From positions 806,001 through 870,000 of the forward strand of contig OZ244842.1 of the NCBI GenBank assembly GCA_965220835.1: a stretch of DNA of 64,000 bases, written 5' to 3'. This DNA is from Azophilus sp965220835 (GTDB lineage: Bacteria > Pseudomonadota > Gammaproteobacteria > Pseudomonadales > Azotimanducaceae). Both the position numbers and the translations under genes were made by a program. Under the pieces are notes generated by a model that saw only the letters and a list, made by a program, of their open reading frames with translations, was not told the DNA's origin and ran no database searches. This document shows, one piece after another, positions 18,237-26,313 of this stretch (position 1 is the stretch's first letter; the number at the start of each line of letters is the position of its first letter).

Positions 18237-19181
18237 ATGCGCAGCACCATCTCCATCGCTTTGCTGTTCGCCGTATTGGCGATTGCGCCAACCCACGCGC
18301 AAGCCCATGACTTGATGACGCTCGATGAGTTGATGGGCGCATTCGGCTGGGACTTTGAAACTGCGGAAATCAAGGCGGAGCAGCATGGCGATGGACTGTA
18401 CGTGCTATTCGGCCTAGGCGGCAACATCGCGGTCAGCATCGGCGAAGATGGCGTGCTGATCGTCGATGACCAATTTCCTCAGCTGGTACCCAAGATCGAG
18501 GCCAAAATCGCAGAACTCGGTGGCGGCGCCGTGGATTTCGCCATCAACACCCATTGGCACTTTGACCATGCCCAGGGCAACTTGACGTTGGGCCCGCAGG
18601 GTAGTTGGCTGGTGGCCCAAGCCAACTCGCGGCGGATGATGGCGGATGACCACATCATCAATCTGGTGGCGATGCAGTACAAGCAACAGGCTTATCCAGA
18701 GAACGCCCGTCCGGCGATCACCTTCGATGACACCATGCAGTTGCACTTCAATGGCGAGCAGATCGACCTGCTCCACTTCGGCCCCGCGCACACCACCGGC
18801 GATGCGGCGGTGATCTTCCGGGGCCGCAACGCCGTCCATTTTGGCGATGTGTTCAACAACGCCGGCTACCCGTTCATCGACGTGGACAATGGCGGCGACC
18901 TTGACGGCATGATTCGCTTCTGCGCCTCAGTGCAAGCGGAAATCGACGAAGACACCATCGTCATTCCCGGCCACGGCCCGGTGACGGACTATCAGGCGCT
19001 CACGGACTACATCCACATGCTCAAAACGGTGCGTGCGGCCATCATGGATCTGATGGCGGAGGGCGCGGACCTTGAAGCGGTCTTGGCGGCCAAGCCAACG
19101 GCGCCCTTTGATGAAGCCTTCGGTGACCCCTCCGGCTTCGTCAATCGCGCCTACACCAGCCTCGTTCGGGCAGGTGGCTAG
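18237..19181 (+). CDS. Secreted metallo-beta-lactamase-fold hydrolase
   Basis: A 314-residue protein with a signal peptide (residues 1-22, ending THAQA). The metal motif INTHWHFDHAQGN (near 104-116) is the HxHxDH signature; further ligands are likely in FGPAHTTGDA, HFGDVF and IPGHGP. The fold includes lactamases, lactonases and thioester hydrolases; the periplasmic location and sequence do not fix the substrate. GGGGGAA lies about seven bases upstream of the ATG. The next gene follows by 2 bp. Confidence 0.9.
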   Translation: MRSTISIALLFAVLAIAPTHAQAHDLMTLDELMGAFGWDFETAEIKAEQHGDGLYVLFGLGGNIAVSIGEDGVLIVDDQFPQLVPKIEAKIAELGGGAVDFAINTHWHFDHAQGNLTLGPQGSWLVAQANSRRMMADDHIINLVAMQYKQQAYPENARPAITFDDTMQLHFNGEQIDLLHFGPAHTTGDAAVIFRGRNAVHFGDVFNNAGYPFIDVDNGGDLDGMIRFCASVQAEIDEDTIVIPGHGPVTDYQALTDYIHMLKTVRAAIMDLMAEGADLEAVLAAKPTAPFDEAFGDPSGFVNRAYTSLVRAGG

Positions 19182-19183
19182 GC

Positions 19184-19975
19184 ATGCTGCGCCTCACCTT
19201 CCTGCTGCGCAAGAAGCCGAGCCTCAGCCACGACGAGTTTTACCGCTATTGGCTGGAGGAGCATGGCCCCTTGGTGGCCAGCCATGCCCGGCGCTTGGGC
19301 GCGCTGCGCTACGTGCAGGTGCACACGCTGCGTGACGAGCCGGCACTGGCCGCTGCCGCTGGCATGGCGAAGGCGCGCGGCGGCATGGAGCCGATTTATG
19401 ACGGCGTGGCTGAAGCTTGGTTCGAGAACCGCGCTGCGCTCATGGCGGCGGCTGCCACGACAGCTGGCCGTGCCGCCGCCAAGGCATTGGTGGAGGACGA
19501 AGCCGAGTTCATCGACCTGCCCAATTCGCCGCTGTGGCTGGGCCATGAGTTTCCGCAGGTCAATCCCACCCCCGAAAACTTGGTGGCCACGCCGCGCAGC
19601 GGTTTGGTCAAGCTCTACTTTCCGCTGCGCATGAAGACGTCGCTCGCGCTAGGCGAAGCCCACGAGCACTGGTACGCCAACCACGGCCCGCTGATCCGGC
19701 GCCAAGCCGCCGGTTCCGGCATCCGGCGCTACGTGCAGGTGCACCGAGTGCGCGATGAGCGCCTCGACGCGGCCTTCACCAGCTCTCGAGGCACTGCGGT
19801 CGAGGCCTACGACGGCCACGCCGAACTCTGGTTCGACCGCGCGGCCCTGGCTGGGGCAACGCCGGAGCAGGCCGCAGCCGGGCGGCGGGCTGTGGCCGAT
19901 GAAGGCCACTTCATTGACTTCAAGCGCTCCACCATGTGGCTCGCCAAGGAGCACGTGTTCGTGAACCACCTCTAG
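19184..19975 (+). CDS. Tandem EthD-domain protein
   Basis: A 263-residue protein made of two EthD-like ferredoxin-fold modules. Each has a strand ending in 'L-R-K/M-K', then YRYWLEEHGPLVASHARRLG or HWYANHGPLIRRQAAGSG, then RYVQVH-x-x-RDE, and ends with E-x-x-F-IDxxxS. The first covers about 1-115 and the second about 140-263. EthD proteins accompany ring- or ether-cleaving catabolic systems and are thought to bind small aromatic or quinone-like molecules. The fused double form acts as an internal dimer. It follows the metallo-hydrolase by 2 bp. Confidence 0.85.
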   Translation: MLRLTFLLRKKPSLSHDEFYRYWLEEHGPLVASHARRLGALRYVQVHTLRDEPALAAAAGMAKARGGMEPIYDGVAEAWFENRAALMAAAATTAGRAAAKALVEDEAEFIDLPNSPLWLGHEFPQVNPTPENLVATPRSGLVKLYFPLRMKTSLALGEAHEHWYANHGPLIRRQAAGSGIRRYVQVHRVRDERLDAAFTSSRGTAVEAYDGHAELWFDRAALAGATPEQAAAGRRAVADEGHFIDFKRSTMWLAKEHVFVNHL

Positions 19976-20032
19976 CGGAACGTTGGCCCCCGCGGACTCG
20001 ATAGCTCACATCACCCCCGCACCAACGTGCAA

Positions 20033-20071
20033 GGCAACCGCCGTTTCACCAAAGGCGAAGCGCCGGTTGCC
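20033..20071. terminator. Imperfect hairpin after the EthD gene
   Basis: GGCAACCG at 20033-20040 pairs with CGGTTGCC at 20064-20071 around a 23-nt loop. There is no T-tract after it, so it could end the EthD transcript weakly or mark the leader of the next gene. Confidence 0.3.
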
Positions 20072-20128
20072 AACCCCACACCCAAGCTGCAAACTACGCT
20101 GACTGCAACGACAGCAAGGGAGCATTTC

Positions 20129-20473
20129 ATGACCGCACCATCCGTTGATTGGTACTACTTTCGCAGCGGCTGAACCAGTTGTGCGCGAGCCTCCAAGTTT
20201 CTGGAGGCAAGAGGCATCGAAGTTGCCGAGACCGTGCCCGCCAGCCGCAAGCTGCAGCGTGCCGACGCATTGGATCTGCTGAACAAGGCCAGCCGGGTGG
20301 CGGTCGCCAAGGGCAGGAAGCTGTCGCACTTTAGCGGTGGGGAGGTCACCTCCGATGAGGCGGTGACGGCCCTGCTGGGCGCCACGGGCAACCTGCGCGC
20401 GCCGACCATGGTTGCAGGGGACACCCTGCTGGTGGGATTCAACGAATCGCTGTTTTCCGAGGTTTTCGGTTGA
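20129..20473 (+). CDS. ArsC/Spx-like selenoprotein, in-frame UGA read as selenocysteine
   Basis: Read from the ATG at 20129, the frame meets one TGA at 20171-20173 and then runs open to a second TGA at 20471. If the first is selenocysteine the product is 114 residues with the redox motif U-T-S-C at 15-18, in the place where Spx/ArsC-family proteins have C-T-S-C or C-x-x-[CS] after the first strand. The C-terminal GNLRAPTMVAGDTLLVGFNE also fits that thioredoxin-like family (cis-Pro in RAPT). A good ribosome site AAGGGAG lies six bases before the ATG, and a 7-bp SECIS-like hairpin starts 15 nt past the UGA. The likely role is thiol redox or reductase chemistry. Alternatives are a nonsense mutation or a sequencing error, but the intact frame, ribosome site and UxxC placement all argue against those. 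An SDR gene follows 7 bp later. Confidence 0.8.
20189..20208 (+). promoter_or_regulatory. Candidate bacterial SECIS element
   Basis: GCCTCCA (20189-20195) pairs perfectly with TGGAGGC (20202-20208) around a six-base loop AGTTTC. The loop begins 22 nt after the UGA and has a G in its first two positions. Both features fit the published general model of bacterial SECIS hairpins, which bind SelB to recode UGA. The hairpin lies within the coding sequence, as expected in bacteria. Confidence 0.75.
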
Positions 20474-20480
20474 CCAAGAG

Positions 20481-21260
20481 ATGACTGGAAACCGCTTGCG
20501 CGGCTGCGTCGCCATCGTCACCGGCGGCAGCACCGGCATTGGCTACGGATGCGCCGAGGCCCTTGGTGGCGCCGGTGTGCGGGTGGTACTAACCGCACGC
20601 ACGGAGGCTGATGGTCGGCAGGCCGAAGCGGAACTGGCCGGTTTGGGGGTCGATGTGGCCTACCTGCCCCAGGATGTCGCTTCCGAGGCCGATTGGCAGC
20701 GCATCACCGGGGAAACCCTCAAGCGCTTTGGGCGTTTGGACTTCCTGGTCAACAATGCAGGCATCTCCCACCTGAGCCCCATTGAGGAAACCCCTGCCGA
20801 GACCCTGATGTCGCTGGTGCGCGTCAACCTGATCGGCGCCTACTACGGGCTTAAGCACTGCGTGCCGCTTATTGCCGAGTCATACGGTGAACGCGGCTTC
20901 CCAGGCATGGCGGTCAACATCTCCTCGATCTTGAGCCGCACAGGCCAGGATGGCGCCAGCGCCTACTGCGCCACCAAAGGGGGCATGGCCGGCCTCAACA
21001 AGGCTTACGAGCGGCAGCTTGCCGGTCAGGCGCACCGGGTGCAGGTCAAGAGCCTGCTGCCGGGCTACACGATGACGCCGCAGGTGGACAAGGCCATTGG
21101 CCGCGATTCGCCGCTGGTCAATCAGCTTGCCGAGACGATCCCCCTAAGGCGCTGGGCCGAGCCCGAGGAGATCGGCGACACACTGCTGCTGATGCTCGAT
21201 CCGGTCATTCGGCTTGAAGACCGGGAGCTGCTCGCGGATGGCGGTTTCCTTGCCAGCTGA
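20481..21260 (+). CDS. Short-chain dehydrogenase/reductase
   Basis: A 259-residue classical SDR with VTGGSTGIGYG near residue 14, LVNNAGISH, NISSI, the catalytic pair YCATK and the LLADGGF C-terminus. The start at MTGN comes 7 bp after the selenoprotein stop, so the two are probably co-transcribed. The alternative upstream start lies inside the selenoprotein gene and is rejected. Its 3' end overlaps the next gene by 23 bp. Substrate unknown. Confidence 0.87.
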   Translation: MTGNRLRGCVAIVTGGSTGIGYGCAEALGGAGVRVVLTARTEADGRQAEAELAGLGVDVAYLPQDVASEADWQRITGETLKRFGRLDFLVNNAGISHLSPIEETPAETLMSLVRVNLIGAYYGLKHCVPLIAESYGERGFPGMAVNISSILSRTGQDGASAYCATKGGMAGLNKAYERQLAGQAHRVQVKSLLPGYTMTPQVDKAIGRDSPLVNQLAETIPLRRWAEPEEIGDTLLLMLDPVIRLEDRELLADGGFLAS

Positions 21261-21855
21261 CGCCCTGATTGGCCGCACCGTTGTCCTGGCGGGCGAGGTG
21301 GGAGCGCTGCGGAACCAACTCGCGGCTTGCTTGGCCGAGCTGGGCGCCCGCACCGTCGAGATTCCCATGGACGGTGCTGCCGGGCCGGCGGTCGCTGACC
21401 TAAAGGCCGAGGCTCGAGTTCAAGCGATGCTCGAGGTGGTGGCAACATCCGTGGGCAGCGCCGACGCCCTCGTGTTTGTGGGCCGCGACCTGCGTGATGG
21501 TGAACCCACTGCCGAATTCATCGAGGAGTGCATCGCCAGCTATCACTTTCACCTGAAACTTGCCAAGCGTTTGCGCGTTCGGGCCGCGACCGATGTGGTG
21601 GCGTTGTCTGGATCCTCAGCTGCAGGCGAGGAGGCCGCTCTCGCCGCCGACATCCGCAATGGCGCGCTGCGGCAGATGAGCTTGGTGGCCGCATCGGAAG
21701 GCGGGCCGATGGAGCCGCCGCTGCTGGCCAATGCCGTGACCGTTTCGGGCCTGCCGGGGCAGGCGCCCTCTGCCAGCCTTACCGCCTTGCTTGCCCGTCT
21801 GCTCGCCAGACCCCAAGGCTACGTGACGGGCACCTCGCTCTCCATAGCGCTCTAG
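21238..21855 (+). CDS. Degenerate SDR-like protein without catalytic motifs
   Basis: A 205-residue protein with an SDR-like shape: an N-terminal strand-turn (TVVLAGEVGALRNQLAACLAELG), a middle ADALVFVG strand, VVALSGSSAAGEEAA at the position of the SDR serine, and an end GYVTGTSLSIAL like SDR C-termini. The TGxxxGxG motif, NNAG and YxxxK are all missing, so it should not be an active dehydrogenase. It starts inside the 3' end of the active SDR gene. It may be a non-catalytic partner subunit of that SDR; this is inference. Confidence 0.6.
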   Translation: MAVSLPADALIGRTVVLAGEVGALRNQLAACLAELGARTVEIPMDGAAGPAVADLKAEARVQAMLEVVATSVGSADALVFVGRDLRDGEPTAEFIEECIASYHFHLKLAKRLRVRAATDVVALSGSSAAGEEAALAADIRNGALRQMSLVAASEGGPMEPPLLANAVTVSGLPGQAPSASLTALLARLLARPQGYVTGTSLSIAL

Positions 21856-21877
21856 GAGCGACTCAGGCCAAAGGCGC

Positions 21878-22951
21878 TCAAGCCATCCGCGATTGGGCGA
21901 ATTGGGTGAAGGCGCCGAGGGCCTCGCGATATTCGTTGTTCGGCAGTGCTTCCAGGCATTGCATCGCCTGTTGGCTGTGTCGCAAGGCGGCAGCACGGGT
22001 GTAGTCGAGCGCGCCGCAGGACTTGACCACCTCAAGCACATCGCCAAGCCGGGCTGCGGAGCGGGTGATCAGGCTTTCGCGCACCAATTCGACTTGGGCG
22101 TTGGTGCCATTGGCGAGCGTGAAGATGAGGGGCAGGGTCAGCTTGCCCTCGGCGAGGTCGTCGCCGGCGTTCTTGCCCATGGATTTGGAGTCGCCGGCGT
22201 AGTCCAGCCAGTCATCCACCAGTTGATAAGCCATGCCAAACTTCAAGCCGAAGCTGCGCAGCGCGGCCACCTGCTCCGAGTTGCCGCCGCCCAGCACGGC
22301 GCCGCTTTGCGCCGCGGCTTGGAAGAGCAGGGCCGACTTGCAGCGAATGACCTCCATGTAGCGCTCCTCAGTGATGCCGAGGTTGCCGACATCGGAAAAC
22401 TGCATGACCTCGCCTTGGGCGATCAAGTTGGTGGCGTCGGCCAGAATGGACAGCACGGACTTGTTGTCCAGCTCAACCATGAGCTGAAAGGCGCGGGAGT
22501 AGAGGAAGTCGCCCACCAGCACCGAAGGCGCGTTGCCCCACAGGGAGTTGGCCGTCGCCCGCCCGCGGCGCAGCTTGGAGCGGTCAACCACGTCATCATG
22601 CAGCAGGGTGGCAGTGTGCAGGTACTCGATGATGGTGGCCAAAGTGATGTGGCGCTTGCCCTCATACTCGCAGCACCGCGCGGCGAGCAGCACCAGCGCC
22701 GGCCGCAGCCGCTTGCCGCCGGACTCGATGAGATAGCGGCCAATCTCCTTCACCAGCGCGGCCTTTGAGGTCAATTGATTGGCGATCAGGCAGTTGACGG
22801 CTGCGAAGTCCTCTTCAATCAAGGCCAAGACAGGCGTCAGGGCATCGGCGCCTGCGGTTTGCGACAGGGGGCGTCCGCTTAGCTGCGCCGCAGTGGGCGA
22901 GGGACTCAGCGCCATTGCCGCCGCACCGCCCCCGTCTCGTTGTAAATCCAT
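21878..22951 (-). CDS. ispB: Octaprenyl/polyprenyl diphosphate synthase
   Basis: A 357-residue trans-isoprenyl diphosphate synthase that makes the ubiquinone side chain. The first aspartate-rich motif LLHDDVVDRSKLRRG is near residues 115-130 and the second is LVDDWLDYAGD near 265; GGKRLRPALVLLAA is the usual IPP-binding site. About 30 N-terminal residues are extra relative to the usual start, so translation may begin at a later codon. It is divergent from rplU across 220 bp, the common gammaproteobacterial arrangement. Confidence 0.95.
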   Translation of the reverse strand: MDLQRDGGGAAAMALSPSPTAAQLSGRPLSQTAGADALTPVLALIEEDFAAVNCLIANQLTSKAALVKEIGRYLIESGGKRLRPALVLLAARCCEYEGKRHITLATIIEYLHTATLLHDDVVDRSKLRRGRATANSLWGNAPSVLVGDFLYSRAFQLMVELDNKSVLSILADATNLIAQGEVMQFSDVGNLGITEERYMEVIRCKSALLFQAAAQSGAVLGGGNSEQVAALRSFGLKFGMAYQLVDDWLDYAGDSKSMGKNAGDDLAEGKLTLPLIFTLANGTNAQVELVRESLITRSAARLGDVLEVVKSCGALDYTRAAALRHSQQAMQCLEALPNNEYREALGAFTQFAQSRMA

Positions 22952-23171
22952 GTCTTCGCCTCTAGAATACGCGGCCTCTCGGGCCTAGGGTTTGCCGCGA
23001 CGCGGCCCGCCGCTGGCAACGAAGGAACAGGGCGTTCATCGTCGGGTCGTTGGTGAGCCGTCTTCGCCGCCTCCGAATCTGCCGGAGCGGGTCGGCGCCA
23101 ATTTCGGTATTTTACACAAGTTTTCTCAAGCGCCGGGGTTACACCAGCGTCGGCACGAACGGAGTAGGACA

Positions 23172-23495
23172 ATGTTTGCGGTAATCATGAGCGGCGGCAA
23201 GCAGCATCGGGTCACTGAGGGTGAGCGGCTTCGGCTTGAGCGCCTGGATGCGGAGTTGGGCGACGAAGTGGTTTTCGAGCAGGTGCTGATGGTCGGCGGC
23301 GACGATGGCGTGCAGGTCGGCCAACCGCTGGTGGCCGGAGGCCGGGTCACCGCCCAGGTGGTCGCCCAAGGCCGCGGCAAGAAAATTCGCGTCATCAAGT
23401 TCAAGCGCCGCAAGGGCTACATGCGTCGGCAGGGCCATCGCCAAGCCTACACCGAGGTACAGGTCACGGGCATTGAGGTGGCCTCGGCCGCATAA
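23172..23495 (+). CDS. rplU: 50S ribosomal protein bL21
   Basis: A 107-residue protein: MFAVIMSGGKQHRVTEGERL at the start, and the RNA-binding segment GKKIRVIKFKRRKGYMRRQGHRQ near residues 73-95, diagnostic for bL21. It binds 23S rRNA in the large subunit. GGAG precedes the ATG. It opens the conserved rplU-rpmA-obg-proB block. The 220-bp spacer before it includes the ispB promoter; the AT-rich GGTATTTTACAC near 23,105 may be part of the rplU promoter. Confidence 0.97.
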   Translation: MFAVIMSGGKQHRVTEGERLRLERLDAELGDEVVFEQVLMVGGDDGVQVGQPLVAGGRVTAQVVAQGRGKKIRVIKFKRRKGYMRRQGHRQAYTEVQVTGIEVASAA

Positions 23496-23559
23496 TGGGG
23501 TTTCGGCGCACAACGATGCTTGTTGATCGAACAGCACACTACGCATAGGAGGCACACGC

Positions 23560-23820
23560 ATGGCGCATAAGAAGGCAGGGGGCAGCACGCGTAACGGCCG
23601 CGATTCGGAATCGAAGCGCTTGGGGGTGAAGCGTTTCGGCGGGCAGTTCGTGCGCGCCGGCAACATCCTGGTGCGCCAGCGGGGGAGCCACTTTCGCGCT
23701 GGCGAGAACGTGGGCTGCGGCCGCGACTACACCTTGTTCGCCACCGCTGACGGACAAGTGAAGTTCGTCCAGAAGGGCCAGCAGAAGCGCAAGTACGTCA
23801 CCGTTGTGCCGAGTGCTTGA
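23560..23820 (+). CDS. rpmA: 50S ribosomal protein bL27
   Basis: An 86-residue bL27: MAHKKAGGSTRNGRDSESKR at the N-terminus, whose tail reaches the peptidyl-transferase centre, then GVKRFGGQFVRAGNILVRQRG and the conserved phosphate-rich centre VGCGRDYTLFA. The strong ribosome site AGGAGG lies seven bases before the ATG. It sits 64 bp after rplU and 22 bp before obg. Confidence 0.98.
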   Translation: MAHKKAGGSTRNGRDSESKRLGVKRFGGQFVRAGNILVRQRGSHFRAGENVGCGRDYTLFATADGQVKFVQKGQQKRKYVTVVPSA

Positions 23821-23842
23821 TGGCGCGCTTGATGGCACCTTC

Positions 23843-25015
23843 ATGCAATTCATCGACCAAGCGACGGTTTACGTCCGCGCCGGCAAGGGCGGTGGCGGTG
23901 CGCTGAGCTTTCGTCGCGAGAAGTACATTCCGCGCGGCGGCCCGGATGGCGGCGATGGGGGTGCCGGCGGCGACGTGGTGCTGGTGGTTGACGAGGCGCT
24001 CAACACCTTGGTTGACTTCCGTTACCAGCCCCGCTACCAAGCGGCCAATGGCGAGCCGGGCAGCGGCCGCAACCGAACCGGCGCCCGCGGCGAGGATCGC
24101 TTCATCAAGGTTCCCTTGGGCACCACCGTCACGGATGCCACCTTCGGCGAAGTGCTCGGCGACCTGAACGCCGCGGGCCAACGTCTGCGGGTGGCTAAAG
24201 GCGGACGTTGCGGCCTCGGCAACGCCCGCTTCAAGTCCAGCACCAATCGGGCACCGCGACGGACCACCCCCGGCGAAGCGGGCGAGGAGCGCGAATTGGT
24301 CCTGCAGCTGCGCCTCTTGGCGGACGTGGGTTTGCTCGGCTTGCCCAACGCGGGAAAATCGACGCTGCTGGCCCGCACCACCGCCGCGCAGCCCAAGATT
24401 GCGGGCTATCCCTTCACAACGCTCAAACCCAGCTTGGGGGTGGTGCGGGTGGCCACGGACGCAAGCTTCGTCATGGCCGACGTGCCTGGCCTGATTGCCG
24501 GTGCCGCCCAAGGCGCGGGTCTGGGCATCCAGTTCCTGCGCCATCTTTCGCGCACGCGGATTCTGCTGCACCTCATCGACGCGGCGCCTGCCGATGGCTC
24601 CGACCCGGTCGCCAACGCCATCGCCATTGAAGCTGAGGTTGCCGCCTATAGCCGCGCCTTGGCGGAGCGGCCGATCTGGCTGGTGCTGACCAAGATAGAC
24701 CTGCTCGATGCCCCAAGGCTCAATGAACTGCTGAGCGCCATGGATGCTGCCTTTGGCGAGCGGCGCTTGTTTGCCGTCTCCGCCCATACGGGCGCCGGCC
24801 TTAAGCCCCTGACTGAGTCCGTCATGGCGGGATTGTCCGAGTGGAGCGCCTCGTTGGCCGACGACCCAGCAGCCCGCGCCCAGGAACGGTCCTTGTCGCA
24901 ACGGATTCTCCAGGAGGCCGCTGCCAGCGCCTTGGCTGAGCGCCGCGGCAGGTCCTCCAAGAGCCCCGAGCATGACGCCCCCGAACTGATCACGGTCAAT
25001 CACTCCACGGCCTGA
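23843..25015 (+). CDS. obgE: Obg/CgtA GTPase
   Basis: A 390-residue GTPase of large-subunit assembly and stress control. The glycine-rich Obg fold (residues 1-159) starts MQFIDQATVYVRAGKGGGGALSFRREK; the G1 loop GLPNAGKS is near 167, G2/switch YPFTTLKPSLG follows, G3 is DVPGLI, and G4 is TKIDLLD. I start at MQFIDQ because all relatives begin there; the longer frame runs into rpmA. The short C-terminal tail is variable in this family. Confidence 0.96.
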   Translation: MQFIDQATVYVRAGKGGGGALSFRREKYIPRGGPDGGDGGAGGDVVLVVDEALNTLVDFRYQPRYQAANGEPGSGRNRTGARGEDRFIKVPLGTTVTDATFGEVLGDLNAAGQRLRVAKGGRCGLGNARFKSSTNRAPRRTTPGEAGEERELVLQLRLLADVGLLGLPNAGKSTLLARTTAAQPKIAGYPFTTLKPSLGVVRVATDASFVMADVPGLIAGAAQGAGLGIQFLRHLSRTRILLHLIDAAPADGSDPVANAIAIEAEVAAYSRALAERPIWLVLTKIDLLDAPRLNELLSAMDAAFGERRLFAVSAHTGAGLKPLTESVMAGLSEWSASLADDPAARAQERSLSQRILQEAAASALAERRGRSSKSPEHDAPELITVNHSTA

Positions 25016-25017
25016 TC

Positions 25018-26175
25018 ATGGCGAGTTCCCAAGAGAGCCGAGCAGCTGCGGAGCAGGCTGCACGGCGCAAGGTTGCGTCAGCGAACCTCACGGTGATCAA
25101 GATTGGCAGTTCCTTGCTGACGGACCCCGAATCCGGCACTGCCCACGGGCGCATCCGACAGTGGTGCGGGGAAATCGTTGCCGAGCTGAACCGCGGTCGG
25201 AGAATGCTGCTGGTCTCCTCGGGTGCCGTTGCGGAGGGCGTGGCCCGGCTGGGGTGGCGTCGTCCGCCACCCGACCTGCCCAATTTGCAGGCCGCCGCCG
25301 CAGTGGGGCAAATGGGTTTGGTGGGCACCTACGAAAGTGCCTTCGCCGAACATGGCCGGCACACGGCCCTTGTGCTGCTGACCCATGAGGACTTGGCTGA
25401 CCGGCACCGCTACCTCAATGCGCGAACCACCTTGAATCGCCTGCTCGACTTGGGCGTGGTGCCTGTGGTCAACGAGAATGACACGGTGGCCACTGACGAG
25501 ATCCGGTTCGGCGACAACGACACCTTGGCGGCATTGGTGGCCAGCCTGTTGGCCGCGGACGCCTTGATTCTGCTCACCGACGTGGATGGCGTCCACAACG
25601 CGGACCCCCGCCGGCATCCGCAAGCGGCGCACATCGCTTATGCGGAGGCTGGTGATCCGAGCTTGGATGCGGGGGCGGGTTCAGGTGGAGAACTCGGCCG
25701 CGGGGGCATGGTGACCAAGATTGAGGCGGCTCGAATGGCCGCGCGCTCGGGCGCCCATACGCTGATCGCCGATGGTCGTCGACCCAGCGTGCTTCGGGAC
25801 GTGTTTGGCGGCCGGCCCGTCGGCACTCTGCTGGCGGCGGGCGTTGGGCCGCTCGTGGCCCGCAAGCGCTGGATTGCCGGTCAGCAGCGGCCCAAGGGGG
25901 AATTGGTGTTGGACGCCGGCGCTGCCCAGGCGCTGCGCGAACGGGGCGTGAGCCTGCTGCCGGTGGGCGTGGCGGCGGTGCGCGGCGAATTCAACCGGGG
26001 CGCCTTGGTCCGCTGCGTCAATGCCGCCGGCGAACTCATCGCCCAAGGGTTGGTGAATTACTCCAGTGCCGAGGCCATCAAGATTTGTGGTGCCGCCAGC
26101 GGCGACATCCACTCAAGGCTGGGCTACGTGGTGGAGCCGGAACTGGTGCATCGGGACAATCTAGTGCTGGTTTGA
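25018..26175 (+). CDS. proB: Glutamate 5-kinase
   Basis: A 385-residue enzyme for the first step of proline synthesis (glutamate to glutamyl-5-phosphate). The amino-acid-kinase domain spans about 20-265, with IKIGSSLLT, LVSSGAVAEG, NENDTVATDE and GGMVTKIEAA. A C-terminal PUA domain (about 294-375) begins GELVLDAGAA. The N-terminus has about 20 extra residues. Only 2 bp separate it from obg, as in many gammaproteobacteria. It converges on rpsT. Confidence 0.96.
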   Translation: MASSQESRAAAEQAARRKVASANLTVIKIGSSLLTDPESGTAHGRIRQWCGEIVAELNRGRRMLLVSSGAVAEGVARLGWRRPPPDLPNLQAAAAVGQMGLVGTYESAFAEHGRHTALVLLTHEDLADRHRYLNARTTLNRLLDLGVVPVVNENDTVATDEIRFGDNDTLAALVASLLAADALILLTDVDGVHNADPRRHPQAAHIAYAEAGDPSLDAGAGSGGELGRGGMVTKIEAARMAARSGAHTLIADGRRPSVLRDVFGGRPVGTLLAAGVGPLVARKRWIAGQQRPKGELVLDAGAAQALRERGVSLLPVGVAAVRGEFNRGALVRCVNAAGELIAQGLVNYSSAEAIKICGAASGDIHSRLGYVVEPELVHRDNLVLV

Positions 26176-26313
26176 TGTCTTTTGACCGGCCTTTTCTGCC
26201 AGCCCTTTGACCGGCTGTTTTGGCCGGCTGATTCGACCAGAAATTTTGCCGTTGTTTTGCCGGCTATTTTGGCCGGCTGTTTTTCACTGGCTGGTTTTCA
26301 GCGGCGAGGCGGA
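26176..26313. repeat. T-rich imperfect repeats (CCGGCTGTTTT-like) between proB and rpsT
   Basis: The spacer holds several imperfect copies of a short unit like TTTTGRCCGGCTG: near 26179, 26205, 26218, 26251-26262 and 26269-26284, with related TTTTGCCG and CACTGGCTGGTTTT forms. The GGCCGGC palindromes followed by T-tracts could act as terminators for the converging proB and rpsT transcripts. No coding potential is seen. Confidence 0.6.

Noticed and set aside
20171..20173. The TGA as a simple nonsense mutation (pseudogene)
   Set aside because: The frame is intact on both sides, a good ribosome site precedes it, the UxxC position is the active site, and a SECIS-like hairpin follows. Selenocysteine is the better reading.
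22952..23171. Riboswitch or L21 leader in the ispB-rplU spacer
   Set aside because: No conserved leader structure could be recognised by eye; only possible promoter-like AT-rich DNA.
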